Positions 37,856-47,386 of a DNA stretch of 64,000 nt are shown here, in pieces. A program made the position numbers and the translations under genes. Location of the stretch: assembly GCF_001428005.1 (NCBI RefSeq), contig NZ_LMSB01000023.1:90953-154952 (forward strand). Direction: 5' to 3'. The DNA comes from Arthrobacter sp. Soil736. GTDB taxonomy: Bacteria; Actinomycetota; Actinomycetes; Actinomycetales; Micrococcaceae. The notes beneath the pieces are model-generated. The model worked only from the letters and a program-made list of their open reading frames with translations. It did not search any database and was not told the origin of the DNA. Positions within the stretch are counted from its first letter, which is position 1; each line of letters begins with the position of its first letter.

Positions 37856-39101
37856 CTACGGGGTTGCCTGGGTCTCCTTGTCACCGGGCGTCTTGTCACC
37901 GGACTTTTCCGCACCTGCGATCTTCCGCGCCGCGGCGGTGATGTTGCGCGACATCGCCGGAAAGATCAGGCTGTGGAACGGAAGGACGGCCAGCCAGTAG
38001 AGCCGGCCGCTGAGTCCCTTGGGGAAGAAAATGGCCCGCTGGCGGTAGCGGCTGCCGGCTCCGTCAGGCTCCACGGACAGCTCAAGCCAGGCTCGTCCCG
38101 GCGCGCGCATCTCGGCCCGCAGCCGGAGCAGCCGGCCGCGCTCGATCCGCTCCACGCGCCACCAGTCCACCACCTCGCCCGAGACCAGGTGGTGGGGGTG
38201 CCGCCGGCCCCTCAGCAGGCCGGCGCCGCCCGAAAGCTTGTCCAGCCAGCCGCGGACGCTCCACGCGAGCGGCAGGGAATACCAGCCGTTCTTGCCGCCG
38301 ATGCCCTCGACGATGGTCCAGACATGCGCGGGGTCAACATCGCCGTGGAACGTCCGCTCATCCACGTAGACTTTGTGCCCCGCCCAATGGGGGTCGCTGG
38401 GCAGCGGATCGGCGTCAGCGCCGGCGTTGGCCCACGTGGTTTCCACCTGGCCGCCGCGTTCCTTGCCGAGCGCAAGGGCCACGGCCTTGCGGTAGCCGGT
38501 CAGGCCGCCGTCGGGCTGTTTGATGTAGTTGTCGATGTCATGTTCGGCGGAGACGGCGTCATGCTGCAGCGACTGCACCAGCGGGACGGACATGGACAGC
38601 GGAATCGGGGTCACCAGTGCCACCCACAGGCCGGCGAGCCGGGGCGCCGGGATGGGCAGTGCCAGGACCGGGCACCGCGGCAGGCCCGCCTCGGCGGCAT
38701 ACTCCTGCATCATGCCGGCGTAGCTCAGGACGTCCCTGGAACCGATGTCGAAGGTCCGGTTGAGCCGTTCCTGCAGTGAGGCGGCGCCCACCAGGTAATG
38801 CAGGACGTCCCGGACGGCGATGGCCTCAATCCGGTTCCGCACCCAGCTGGGGGCGGGCATGAGGGGAAGCGTTTCGGCGAGGTGCCGGATCATCTCGAAC
38901 GAGGCCGAGCCGGAGCCGATCACCACGCCGGCCTGGAACACGATGGCGTCCACGGGGCCGGACAGGAAGACCTCGCCCACGGCCTCCCGGGAGCGCATGT
39001 GCGTGGACAGTTTCGTGTTGCGGGACCAGCCGCCCGCCGATATAGCCCGTGGCGCCCGTGACCAGCACAGTCCTGCGGTCATTTCCGGGGTGGTCGCTCA
39101 T
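37856..39101 (-). pseudogene. SDR/DUF2867 oxidoreductase, frameshifted with internal deletion
   Basis: A good AAGGAG and ATG at 39101 open a frame with the Rossmann motif TVLVTGATGYIGGRLVP (residues 11-27), which then runs into nonsense and stops at 38826. From about 39030 the neighbouring minus frame carries the family's later part: LSTHMRSREAVGE, FQAGVVIGSGSASFEMI, and a complete DUF2867 C-terminus to 37856. Roughly 100 residues normally found between these blocks are absent, and the halves are one frame apart, with the junction near 39018-39030. Intact relatives are about 490 residues. Most likely a deletion-inactivated gene; the C-terminal frame could still be expressed from an internal start, but without the NAD-binding start. 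Confidence 0.8.
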
Positions 39102-39206
39102 GGAGTCTCCTTAGGATGGCTGTGGTGCCGGGCCCAACTTCATCTGCCAAGCAAGCTTAGCAACGGGCCCGCAGGCGCCCGGATGCCGCCCCGCGGTCGG
39201 CGGGGG

Positions 39207-39212
39207 TAGGCT
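39207..39212 (+). promoter_or_regulatory. Possible -10 box of mfd
   Basis: TAGGCT about 80 bases before the mfd start. No strong -35. Confidence 0.3.
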
Positions 39213-39291
39213 GGGAACACCCGGCATTCTCGCGAATTTCGGGTTTTCGTGTTGCCTGCGTTCGAAGTGAAAAACCACAGGAGATCCTGCC

Positions 39292-42200
39292 ATGAGCCCC
39301 ACCGGCCCGTCCCTCACCGGCCTGCGCCGCGTCCTCGCCGCAGACAAGACTTTCGCCCGCGTTCAGGCCGAGGCAGCCAGGAGCTTCGGCGTCCGCAGCG
39401 AGGACTACCAGATCAGCGCCCCCGCGGGCCTGCGCGCCGTGCTGCTGGCGGAGATGGCGGACGGGCTCGCGCAGGCTCCGGGCGGGGATGCCGCACCCGG
39501 CGTGGTCCTGGCCGTCACGGCCACGGGACGCGAGGCGGAGGACCTGACGGCAGCCTTGCGGGCCTACCTGCCGGCTGACGCCGTGGCGGAGTTCCCCAGC
39601 TGGGAAACGCTCCCGCACGAGCGGTTGTCGCCGCGATCTGACACCGTGGGGCGCCGGCTTTCGGTGCTGCGCCGGCTGGCGCACCCGGAAAGTACGACGG
39701 CGGGACCCCTGCGGGTGGTGGTGGCTCCCGTTCGCGCCGTGGTCCAGCCGATTGTGGCCGGCCTGGGCGAACTGGTGCCCGTGACCCTGAAGGTCGGCCA
39801 GGAGGCCCCCTTCAGCAGTGTCGTAAAGAGCCTCGCCGACGCCGCCTATGCCCGGGTGGACATGGTGACCCGCCGCGGCGAGTTCGCCGTCCGCGGCGGC
39901 ATGCTGGACGTCTTCCCGCCCACCGAGGACCACCCCATCCGGGTGGATTTCTTCGGCGACGAGGTGGACCAGATGCGCTGGTTCGCCGTCGCCGACCAGC
40001 GCTCGCTGACCGCGCCCGGGCTTCACCACCCGACCGAACTGCATGCCCCGCCGTGCCGCGAAATCCTCATCACCCCCTCGGTGATGTCCCGCGCAGCCAC
40101 CCTGAAGTCGCAGCTCCCCGCCGCCGCGGACATGCTGGAAAAGATCGCCGGCGGCATCGCCGTGGAGGGCATGGAATCCCTGGCCCCCGTGCTGGTGGAC
40201 GCGATGGTTCCGTTCATGGAGCAGCTCCCCGCCGGGTCCATTTCGGTGGTGGTTGAGCCGGAGAAGGTCCGGACCCGGGCGCACGACCTCGCGGCAACGA
40301 ATGAGGAGTTCCTGGAGGCGGCGTGGTCCACGGCGTCCGACGGCGGGACTGCACCTTTGGACTTGAGCTCACAGGCCTCCGCGGCCCTGCACTCCGCCAG
40401 CTTCCGCTCGCTGACCGAGACCCGTTCCGCGGCCTTGGGCCATGAGGTGTCCTGGTGGTCCATCACCTCGCTGGCCACTGACGAGGAACTCACCCAGGAC
40501 ATCAACGTGCTCAACCTCCATGCCCGCGAACCCCGGGGCTACCAGGGCGACGTAGCCGAAATGATGGACTTCATCGGTTCCCACGTGCGGGACCAGTGGC
40601 GCATCGTGGTGGCCACGGAAGGGCCCGGGCCGGCGCAGCGCCTGGCTGAGCTGTTCCACGACGCCGACATTCCGTGCGCCCGGGTGGACTCCCTGGACCA
40701 CGAACCCCAGGCGGGGATCATCGAGGTGACCACGGCCGCCGTCGGACGCGGTTTTGTCCTGGACGGGCTGAAAACCGGGCTGCTGACGGAGGCCGACCTG
40801 CTGGGACGTACGTCGGCGGGCTCCACGAAGGACATGCGCCGCATGCCGTCCAAGCGGCGCAACGCCGTGGACCCGCTGCAGCTGCTGGCAGGGGACCACG
40901 TGGTCCACGAACAGCACGGCATCGGCAGGTTCGTGGAACTCATCCAGCGCAAGGTCGCCGGCGGCGGGGACGGCGTCCGCGAGTATCTGGTGCTGGAGTA
41001 CGCGCCCTCCAAGCGCGGGGCGCCGGGGGACAGGCTCTTCGTCCCCACGGACCAGCTGGACCAGGTGACGCGCTACGTGGGCGGCGACACTCCCGTGCTG
41101 AGCAAGATGGGAGGCTCTGACTGGGCCAGCACCAAGTCCAAGGCGCGCAAGGCGGTCAAGGAAATCGCCGGCGAGCTCATCCGGCTCTATTCCGCCAGGA
41201 TGGCGTCCCGAGGCCATGCGTTCGGCCCGGACACCCCCTGGCAGCGTGAGCTCGAGGAGGCCTTCCCCTACGTGGAGACGCCGGACCAGCTCACCACCAT
41301 CAACGAGGTCAAAGCGGACATGGAGCGCGAGATCCCCATGGACCGCCTGGTGTCCGGCGACGTCGGCTACGGCAAGACCGAAATTGCCGTGCGCGCCGCG
41401 TTCAAGGCCGTACAGGACGGCAAGCAGGTGGCCGTGCTGGTGCCCACCACCCTGCTCGCGCAGCAGCACTACGAGACGTTCACGGAGCGGTTCTCCGGTT
41501 TCCCGCTGAAAGTGAAGCCGCTGTCCCGGTTCCAGGCGTCGAAGGAGGCGAAGGAAACGGCGGAGGGCGTGAAGAACGGGACCGTGGACGTGGTGATCGG
41601 CACGCACCGGCTGCTCTCCAAGGACTTCGCCTTCAAGGACCTGGGCCTCGTGATCGTGGACGAGGAGCAGCGCTTCGGCGTGGAGCACAAGGAAGCGCTG
41701 AAGAAGATGCGTACCAACGTGGATGTGCTCGCCATGAGCGCCACCCCGATTCCCCGGACCCTGGAGATGTCCCTGACGGGCATCCGGGAAACCTCCACCC
41801 TCGCCACGCCGCCCGAGGAACGGCATCCGGTGCTGACCTACGTGGGGCCGTACACCGACAAGCAGACCTCCGCCGCGGTCCGGCGCGAGCTCATGCGCGA
41901 GGGCCAGGTGTTCTTCGTGCACAACCGCGTCGCCACGATTGAACGGACCGCCGCCAAGATCCGCGAGCTGGTGCCCGAGGCCAGGGTTGAAGTGGCGCAC
42001 GGGCAGATGTCGGAGAGCCGGCTCGAGCAGATCATCGTGGACTTCTGGGAGAAGCGATTCGACGTGCTGGTCTGCACCACCATCATCGAAACCGGGCTCG
42101 ATATTTCCAACGCCAACACGCTGATCGTGGACGGCGCCGACAAATACGGGCTTTCGCAGCTTCACCAGCTGCGCGGCCGCGTGGGCCGCGGACGCGAGCG

Positions 42201-42942
42201 GGCCTACGCCTACTTCCTGTATCCCTCGGAGAAGCCCCTGGGCGAAGTGGCGCTCGAACGCCTGAAGGCGGTGGCCACGCACAACGAGCTCGGCGCCGGC
42301 ATGCAGCTGGCCATGAAGGACCTCGAAATCCGCGGCGCCGGCAACCTGCTGGGCGGTGAACAGTCCGGCCACATCCAGGGCGTCGGCTTCGATCTCTACA
42401 TCCGGCTTGTGGGCGAGGCCGTGGCGGACTACCGCGGCGAAGCCGAGGAAAAGCCCGCCGAGATGAAGATCGAGCTTCCGGTCAACGCGCACCTGCCGCA
42501 CGACTACGTTCCGGGCGAGCGCCTCCGGCTGGAGGCCTACCGCAAGCTGGCGGCGGCGATCACGCACGAGGCAATCGACGAAGTGCTCGCCGAGCTCGTG
42601 GACCGCTACGGCGAGCCGCCGCTGCCCGCGCAGAACCTGGTGGCGGTGGCACGCTTCCGGGTGGGAGCCCGGGAAGCCGGACTGTCCGACGTCGCGCTGC
42701 AGGGCAACTTCATCAAGTTCTCGCCCGCGCAGCTTCCGGAGTCCAAGACCATGCGCCTTAACCGCATGTATCCGGGCGCCCAGTCGAAGCCGGCGCTCGA
42801 CGCCGTGCTGATCCCCAAGCCGAAGACGGCGAAGATCGGCGGACGGGACCTCCAGGACGCCGAAATCCTGGAGTGGGCCAACGGCGTGATCCGCAACATC
42901 TTCTCCGACGCGCCTCTTGCCGCACCGGCAGTAGGCGGCTGA
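39292..42942 (+). CDS. mfd: Transcription-repair coupling factor
   Basis: 1216 residues; removes stalled RNA polymerase and recruits UvrA. UvrB-like N-terminal module, RNA-polymerase interaction domain beginning HVVHEQHGIGRFVELIQRK (about 538-556), RecG-like motor with Walker A SGDVGYGKTEIAVRAAF, DEEQRFG box, motif VLVCTTIIETGLDI and HQLRGRVGRGRERAYAYF, and the C-terminal TRCF domain. ATG with CAGGAG 9 bases upstream. Full length. Confidence 0.98.
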   Translation: MSPTGPSLTGLRRVLAADKTFARVQAEAARSFGVRSEDYQISAPAGLRAVLLAEMADGLAQAPGGDAAPGVVLAVTATGREAEDLTAALRAYLPADAVAEFPSWETLPHERLSPRSDTVGRRLSVLRRLAHPESTTAGPLRVVVAPVRAVVQPIVAGLGELVPVTLKVGQEAPFSSVVKSLADAAYARVDMVTRRGEFAVRGGMLDVFPPTEDHPIRVDFFGDEVDQMRWFAVADQRSLTAPGLHHPTELHAPPCREILITPSVMSRAATLKSQLPAAADMLEKIAGGIAVEGMESLAPVLVDAMVPFMEQLPAGSISVVVEPEKVRTRAHDLAATNEEFLEAAWSTASDGGTAPLDLSSQASAALHSASFRSLTETRSAALGHEVSWWSITSLATDEELTQDINVLNLHAREPRGYQGDVAEMMDFIGSHVRDQWRIVVATEGPGPAQRLAELFHDADIPCARVDSLDHEPQAGIIEVTTAAVGRGFVLDGLKTGLLTEADLLGRTSAGSTKDMRRMPSKRRNAVDPLQLLAGDHVVHEQHGIGRFVELIQRKVAGGGDGVREYLVLEYAPSKRGAPGDRLFVPTDQLDQVTRYVGGDTPVLSKMGGSDWASTKSKARKAVKEIAGELIRLYSARMASRGHAFGPDTPWQRELEEAFPYVETPDQLTTINEVKADMEREIPMDRLVSGDVGYGKTEIAVRAAFKAVQDGKQVAVLVPTTLLAQQHYETFTERFSGFPLKVKPLSRFQASKEAKETAEGVKNGTVDVVIGTHRLLSKDFAFKDLGLVIVDEEQRFGVEHKEALKKMRTNVDVLAMSATPIPRTLEMSLTGIRETSTLATPPEERHPVLTYVGPYTDKQTSAAVRRELMREGQVFFVHNRVATIERTAAKIRELVPEARVEVAHGQMSESRLEQIIVDFWEKRFDVLVCTTIIETGLDISNANTLIVDGADKYGLSQLHQLRGRVGRGRERAYAYFLYPSEKPLGEVALERLKAVATHNELGAGMQLAMKDLEIRGAGNLLGGEQSGHIQGVGFDLYIRLVGEAVADYRGEAEEKPAEMKIELPVNAHLPHDYVPGERLRLEAYRKLAAAITHEAIDEVLAELVDRYGEPPLPAQNLVAVARFRVGAREAGLSDVALQGNFIKFSPAQLPESKTMRLNRMYPGAQSKPALDAVLIPKPKTAKIGGRDLQDAEILEWANGVIRNIFSDAPLAAPAVGG

Positions 42943-42945
42943 GCC

Positions 42946-43770
42946 GTGATGGGAGGACACCACGCCGCTTCAGGGGCCGCGGCGTGGGTAGCTGTTGCCT
43001 CGACGGGGCCGTACACCCTGGGCTGGTATCCGCTGGATGCCACGGGCGTGCTGATCGGCGGAATGGCGACGGCGGGCACTGCCCTGGTCTGTGACTGGGA
43101 CCACCGCTCCAGCACCATCGCGCATTCGCTGCCGCCGCTGTCCAACGTGATCGCCGTCGGCATTGAGAACGCCAGCGGCGGTCACCGCCAGGGCACGCAC
43201 TCGCTGCTCGGGGCCGCGTTTTTCGTCCTGCTGGCCGCTATGGCCGGGCAGATCCAGGTACAGACCGAGTGGGGTCTGCTGTCCGTGGGCGCCGGGCTTC
43301 TGTGCATGTTCATGATCAACATTGCCGCCAAGGCGCTGAAGCTGTTCCCGAAGTCGGGCTTCATCAGCAACTGGATCTTTGCCCTGGCCATGGCCGGCCT
43401 CGTGACCTGGTTCGCGCCTGACCAGTGGACCTGGCTGCCGGTGTCCATGCTGATCGGCGTCGTGGTCCACATTGTGGGCGACATGGTGACCACCGGGGGA
43501 GTGCCCCTCCTCTGGCCGCTGGTGATCAGGCCGCCCAAGTTCCTGCGCCGGCTGCCGGTGCTGAGGACGTTCTGGCGGCCCAACGGCGCGCTGTCCATCC
43601 CGATCCTGGGCCGGGCCGGCTCGCGGCGGGAATGGCTCGTGCTGATTCCGGTGAGCAGCTACGCCATGGTGGGCATGTGCGTGGCGGCCTGGTCGCTGGC
43701 AGGCACCCACTTTCCTGCCGCACTGGCGCTGGCCGCCCGGCTGGCCAACAGCCTGCCGGGCATGCCCTGA
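42946..43770 (+). CDS. YdjM-family membrane-bound metal-dependent hydrolase
   Basis: 274 residues. His/Asp-rich cytoplasmic or membrane-face motifs CDWDHRSSTIAHSLPP and GHRQGTHSLLG with about five helices match the YdjM/COG1988 group, whose activity is poorly defined. GTG at 42946 or ATG at 42949 could initiate; it follows mfd by only 3 bases and is probably co-transcribed. Ends before a strong palindromic terminator. Confidence 0.85.
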   Translation: MMGGHHAASGAAAWVAVASTGPYTLGWYPLDATGVLIGGMATAGTALVCDWDHRSSTIAHSLPPLSNVIAVGIENASGGHRQGTHSLLGAAFFVLLAAMAGQIQVQTEWGLLSVGAGLLCMFMINIAAKALKLFPKSGFISNWIFALAMAGLVTWFAPDQWTWLPVSMLIGVVVHIVGDMVTTGGVPLLWPLVIRPPKFLRRLPVLRTFWRPNGALSIPILGRAGSRREWLVLIPVSSYAMVGMCVAAWSLAGTHFPAALALAARLANSLPGMP

Positions 43771-43790
43771 GAGCTGAATCCGCGCTTAAA

Positions 43791-43827
43791 CAGCTGAAGC
43801 TCCGGACGTGGTCCGGAGCTTCAGCTG
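43791..43827. terminator. Bidirectional terminator, 16-bp perfect stem
   Basis: Arms 43791-43806 and 43812-43827 are exact reverse complements with a 5-base loop, between two convergent genes; T-rich bases flank the plus side. Confidence 0.8.
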
Positions 43828-43878
43828 CTCTTACGTTTCTATTATGACTACGCTCTGACTGCGAATGCAGCCTGCGGG

Positions 43879-44106
43879 TCAGTACTCGCCGGCGGAATCC
43901 GAGCGGCCAAGGATGGTCTGCGGGATCCAGAACGCGAGGGCGAACAGGCCCAGGCACACAGCCATCGGCCAGGGGTTTTCCAGCGTCAGGAAGGACAGCG
44001 AGTAGATGGATCCCAGGAACAGGGCCATCATCACTGCGAAGAGAACAATGCTGGTGACCAGGCTGTTCTCGTTCTGGGGTGTCTTCGTGGCGGTCTTGCT
44101 GGACAT
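43879..44106 (-). CDS. Small two-helix membrane protein, unknown
   Basis: 75 residues from ATG 44106, which has GAGGAGG 5 bases upstream. Hydrophilic first 16 residues, helices at about 17-40 and 46-64. I do not recognise a named family; ENPWPMAVCLGLFALAFWIP looks like small conserved actinobacterial membrane proteins. Lies 49 bases downstream of deoC on the same strand. Confidence 0.8.
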   Translation of the reverse strand: MSSKTATKTPQNENSLVTSIVLFAVMMALFLGSIYSLSFLTLENPWPMAVCLGLFALAFWIPQTILGRSDSAGEY

Positions 44107-44155
44107 TCGTTCCTCCTCGGCCCCGCGGGGCTCAAACTGTGGCGGCTGCGGCGGA

Positions 44156-44899
44156 TCAGTACGCGGACGAACCCTGTTCGCCCTTGACGATCGCAATGCC
44201 GGAGCTGGCACCAATACGTGTTGCACCTGCAGCAATCATAGCCTGTGCGTCCGCCAGGGAACGCACCCCGCCGGAGGCCTTGACGCCCAGGTCGGGGCCC
44301 ACGGTGCGCCGCATGAGGGCGATGTCTTCGGCGGTGGCGCCGCCGCCGTTGAAGCCCGTTGAGGTCTTGACGAAGTCGGCACCGGCTTCCACGGCCGCCT
44401 CGCAGGCGAGGACCTTCTGGTCGTCGTTCAGCAGGGCGGTCTCGATGATGACCTTAAGGATTGCCTCACCGGCGTGGACGGCGTCTGCCACAGCCTTGAT
44501 GTCATCGACAAGCGCGCCCTTGTCGGAGGCGCGGGCCGCGGCGATGTCGATGACCATGTCGACTTCGTCCGCCCCGTCGAGCACGGCGCCGCGCGCTTCG
44601 AAGGCCTTGACGTCGCTGGGGGTGGCGCCCAGCGGGAAACCGACCACCGAGCACGTCAGCACGCCCGAGCCCTTGAGGGCCTTTTTCACGGTCTTGACCC
44701 AGACGGGATTCACACAGACCGATTTGAACTTGTATTCGGCGGCCTCGGCGCAGACTTTGAGGATTTCCGCCTCGCTCGCCTCCGGCTTGAGCAGCGTGTG
44801 GTCGATGAAGGAAGCGATATTGGACGCTTGGGCACCGGTAGCGGGGGTCCCTGTGGGGCTTGTCGCGGCGCCCGCTCCTGGGCTGGCTTCGTTGCTCAT
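44156..44899 (-). CDS. deoC: Deoxyribose-phosphate aldolase
   Basis: 247 residues; cleaves 2-deoxyribose-5-phosphate to glyceraldehyde-3-phosphate and acetaldehyde in nucleoside catabolism. [36 protein letters not shown] (catalytic Asp/Lys neighbourhood) and [13 protein letters not shown] (Schiff-base Lys) are present. ATG 44899 chosen because GGAAAGG lies 7 bases upstream; about 25 residues of Ala/Gly/Thr linker precede the barrel. punA, another nucleoside-salvage gene, lies 10 kb away. Confidence 0.95.
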   Translation of the reverse strand: MSNEASPGAGAATSPTGTPATGAQASNIASFIDHTLLKPEASEAEILKVCAEAAEYKFKSVCVNPVWVKTVKKALKGSGVLTCSVVGFPLGATPSDVKAFEARGAVLDGADEVDMVIDIAAARASDKGALVDDIKAVADAVHAGEAILKVIIETALLNDDQKVLACEAAVEAGADFVKTSTGFNGGGATAEDIALMRRTVGPDLGVKASGGVRSLADAQAMIAAGATRIGASSGIAIVKGEQGSSAY

Positions 44900-45009
44900 G
44901 CTGGTCCTTTCCGTTGGCCTCGTGGGCCGCAGTTGCCGCGGTGGTCGCGGTCCTTGCGTGACCATCTTGCCACAGCGCCTGGACCACAGCGCCGGGTTGC
45001 CGCCGCAGG

Positions 45010-45897
45010 TTAGGCGGCAGCGGCCAGCCTCGCGGCGGGTGCCGCCGCCATGAGCTGCGCGGCGCAGGCTCCGGCAGCGGAACCGGAGGCCACCAGCAGC
45101 CCCAGCCGTACGCCGTCGAACGACGCCGCGTCACCGATGGCCCAGATGCCCGGCACGGAGGAGCGGAAGTCCCGGCCGACGACGACACCGCCGGATTCGG
45201 CGGTCCTTACCCCCGCGCTGGCGGCGAGGCTGTCCCGCGGAACCCTGTCTTCTGCGAGGACCACGAGGTCGCCGTTCATCCGGCTGCCGTCCTCGAATTC
45301 GACGCCGGCAGCCGGCAGTACGGAGCCGGCCAGGGTGGGCACCACCGCTGCGGGACGGGCGGTGGTGCGCACCGGACGGACGCCCCTGGCGCGCAGCACG
45401 GCCTCGGCCTGACCGGCGGCGGGGCCGGTGCCGACGAGGATTCCCAATGGCCGGCGTCCGAGGACCCGGGTGACCTCCTTGATGGCGTCGCCGATCTTCG
45501 CGGCGTCATCGATCGTGGAATAGCTGAGGCAGCGGCTGGAGCCGTCAACGGGGGAGTGGACGGGGGCGGAGCCCGTGGCGATGACCAGCTGGTCGTAGCT
45601 GAACTCCATGCCGTCGGCCGTCGTCACCACGCGGGCGTCGGCGTCGATGTGGCTGGCAGGCTGGCCGAAGCGCACGGAGACAAACGGCAGCGCGGCGAGT
45701 TCGAGCAGCTCCGCCGGGGCGTCGTCCCGGCTGCTCAGGACGGTGACGGTTCCGGCGAATCTCGAGGCGGCGAGCTGGCTGACCAGGGCCTGCGCGGCGG
45801 GGCCCGCCCCGGCGATGAGGATTTTCGGTGCTGCCTCCGGTGCCGGTTCGGAGGTGCGTGCGGTGGCGACGACGGGAAACTGTGCCGGAGCGGACAT
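45010..45897 (-). CDS. Small FAD-dependent oxidoreductase (NirB FAD-domain-like)
   Basis: 295 residues. Two Rossmann motifs, [19 protein letters not shown] (about 26-44) and [20 protein letters not shown], plus [18 protein letters not shown] near the end, which is the FAD-binding block of pyridine nucleotide-disulfide oxidoreductases. It resembles the flavin part of NirB without the siroheme or Fe-S domains. ATG with GAAAGGGC upstream. It lies after the nir operon terminator, so it is probably a separate unit; an electron-transfer role for nitrite reduction is possible but unproven. Confidence 0.75.
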   Translation of the reverse strand: MSAPAQFPVVATARTSEPAPEAAPKILIAGAGPAAQALVSQLAASRFAGTVTVLSSRDDAPAELLELAALPFVSVRFGQPASHIDADARVVTTADGMEFSYDQLVIATGSAPVHSPVDGSSRCLSYSTIDDAAKIGDAIKEVTRVLGRRPLGILVGTGPAAGQAEAVLRARGVRPVRTTARPAAVVPTLAGSVLPAAGVEFEDGSRMNGDLVVLAEDRVPRDSLAASAGVRTAESGGVVVGRDFRSSVPGIWAIGDAASFDGVRLGLLVASGSAAGACAAQLMAAAPAARLAAAA

Positions 45898-46055
45898 GTG
45901 CGGGCCCTTTCAAAATGCTGCACCAGGCGGGCCGGATCTCGGGCCCTGTTGTGCTGATGGGACCACTGTAGGCGGGCGGCTTTTCGCGCTTGTTTCCCGT
46001 CTGTTGCGGAATTATCCCTGCCTGTTCGCCAGTTTTTACCCGCCGGTAATACAAC

Positions 46056-46118
46056 CAACGCGGGGTCACTTCGCGCCTATTCCACAAGCCGGGATGGGCG
46101 CGAGGTGACCCCGCGTTG
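46056..46118 (-). terminator. Long-stem terminator after the nirB-cobA-regulator operon
   Basis: Arms of about 22 bases (46056-46077 and 46097-46118) with one wobble mismatch and a 19-base loop, 30 bases past the stop of the HemD-like gene. Confidence 0.7.
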
Positions 46119-46147
46119 CTTAGGCTGTCCGTGGACTAGACGGTGGA

Positions 46148-47386
46148 CTAGACGCGGATCCTGTAACCGCGCTTGACCACGGTCTCCACCAGGCTGCCGT
46201 CCGGCAGCGACGACCGTAGCCGGCTCACTGTCATGTCCAGCGCGTGCACGGAGCCGCGCAGTTCAAGGAGTTCGGAGAGCGACTCCCGGGAGAGCACCGC
46301 CCCGCCGGCGCCCAGGAGCGCGCGCAGGAGCAGCAGGGGTGCCGGAGCCACTTCCACCAGCTCGCCGTCGATCCGCAGCGAGCGGCCCCGCAGCTCCACA
46401 GTGCCGGAGCGGGTGTCCAGGCGGCGGACGTGGTTGAGGGCGAGGTGTTCGCACACCAGCCGGATCAGCGCGCCCATCCGGAACCGCTCAGGAACCAGGG
46501 GATGGATCCCGGCATCCAGCAGCGGCTGCGCGGTCACGGGGCCCACGACGGCGGTGGTGACGGTGGTCTTCAGGCTCTCCACGAGCTGTTTGTACAGTCC
46601 CATCTCGTGGGCCGTGCTCCACATGGCGTCCACTGCGGGGGCGCTCGTGAACGTCAGGACGTCCAGGTTGCCGCTGCAGGCGGCCTCGATCAGCCGCGGA
46701 AGGCGATCGGCGCCGTCGGGCTTGACCCAGCGGTACGGGGTGACCGTCAGGACGGTGGCGCCGGACATCCGGAGCCGCTCGAGCTGGCGGACGTCCGTGT
46801 AGCCGTGCAGCTGCACCGCCACGGTCTTGCCGCGCACGCCCTCGGCCAGCAGCATGTCCACCAGTGTCGCTGTGGTTTCGTCGCTGCTGATTCCGACGTC
46901 GGCAAGGCCGGCCGCGCGAACCGCGCCGCGGGCCTTGGGGCCGCGGACGAACATCCGGCAGGCACCCAGGGTTTCGAGCAGCTCCTCGCCGATGCCGGAG
47001 GCGTCCGCCGCCTCGCACCAGCGCCGCATGCCGTACGCCGTGGTGGCGATGCACAGATCGGGCTTCGCGGCGATGATCGCCTTGGTGTCCTCAATGAGGC
47101 TGATGTCCTCGTTCACCGGCGCGATCTTGAGCGCCGGAGCGTGCAGCACCTCAGCGCCGCGGCGCTCCAGTGCCTCGATGAGGTCGCGGGAACGGCGGTG
47201 CGAAGTTACGCCGATCCGGAATCCTTCCAAGGGAGCCTCGGCAGCCTCCGGGGCGGCTGCCTCCTGCGGCTCCGAGCCGGCGCGTCCCGGCGCTGAGGAT
47301 GACAATGCTGAGGATGCCGGCGCGGCCGGTCCCGCTGTGGGGCCCGTTGCGGGGGCAAGGGCGTTCAGTGCGCTCATGTCGATCAC
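46148..47386 (-). CDS. HemD-like/winged-helix regulator (NnaR type)
   Basis: 412 residues. An uroporphyrinogen-III synthase-like domain (about 50-300; FRIGVTSHRRSRDLIEALER, VQLHGYTDVRQLERL, VLTFTSAPAVDAMW) is joined to an OmpR/PhoB-type winged helix at the C-terminus (about 325-412; LRALLGAGGAVLSRESLSEL, MTVSRLRSSL, VVKRGYRIRV). This fusion is that of NnaR, a nitrate/nitrite assimilation regulator in other actinobacteria; whether it still makes uroporphyrinogen III is unclear. GTG 47386 overlaps the cobA stop. Its position in the nir operon fits autoregulation of nitrite reduction. Confidence 0.88.
   Translation of the reverse strand: MIDMSALNALAPATGPTAGPAAPASSALSSSAPGRAGSEPQEAAAPEAAEAPLEGFRIGVTSHRRSRDLIEALERRGAEVLHAPALKIAPVNEDISLIEDTKAIIAAKPDLCIATTAYGMRRWCEAADASGIGEELLETLGACRMFVRGPKARGAVRAAGLADVGISSDETTATLVDMLLAEGVRGKTVAVQLHGYTDVRQLERLRMSGATVLTVTPYRWVKPDGADRLPRLIEAACSGNLDVLTFTSAPAVDAMWSTAHEMGLYKQLVESLKTTVTTAVVGPVTAQPLLDAGIHPLVPERFRMGALIRLVCEHLALNHVRRLDTRSGTVELRGRSLRIDGELVEVAPAPLLLLRALLGAGGAVLSRESLSELLELRGSVHALDMTVSRLRSSLPDGSLVETVVKRGYRIRV

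Noticed and set aside
40369-42963. 864-codon open frame antisense to mfd
   Set aside because: High GC leaves long antisense frames open; the protein is low-complexity Gly/His/Arg and mfd is intact on the other strand.
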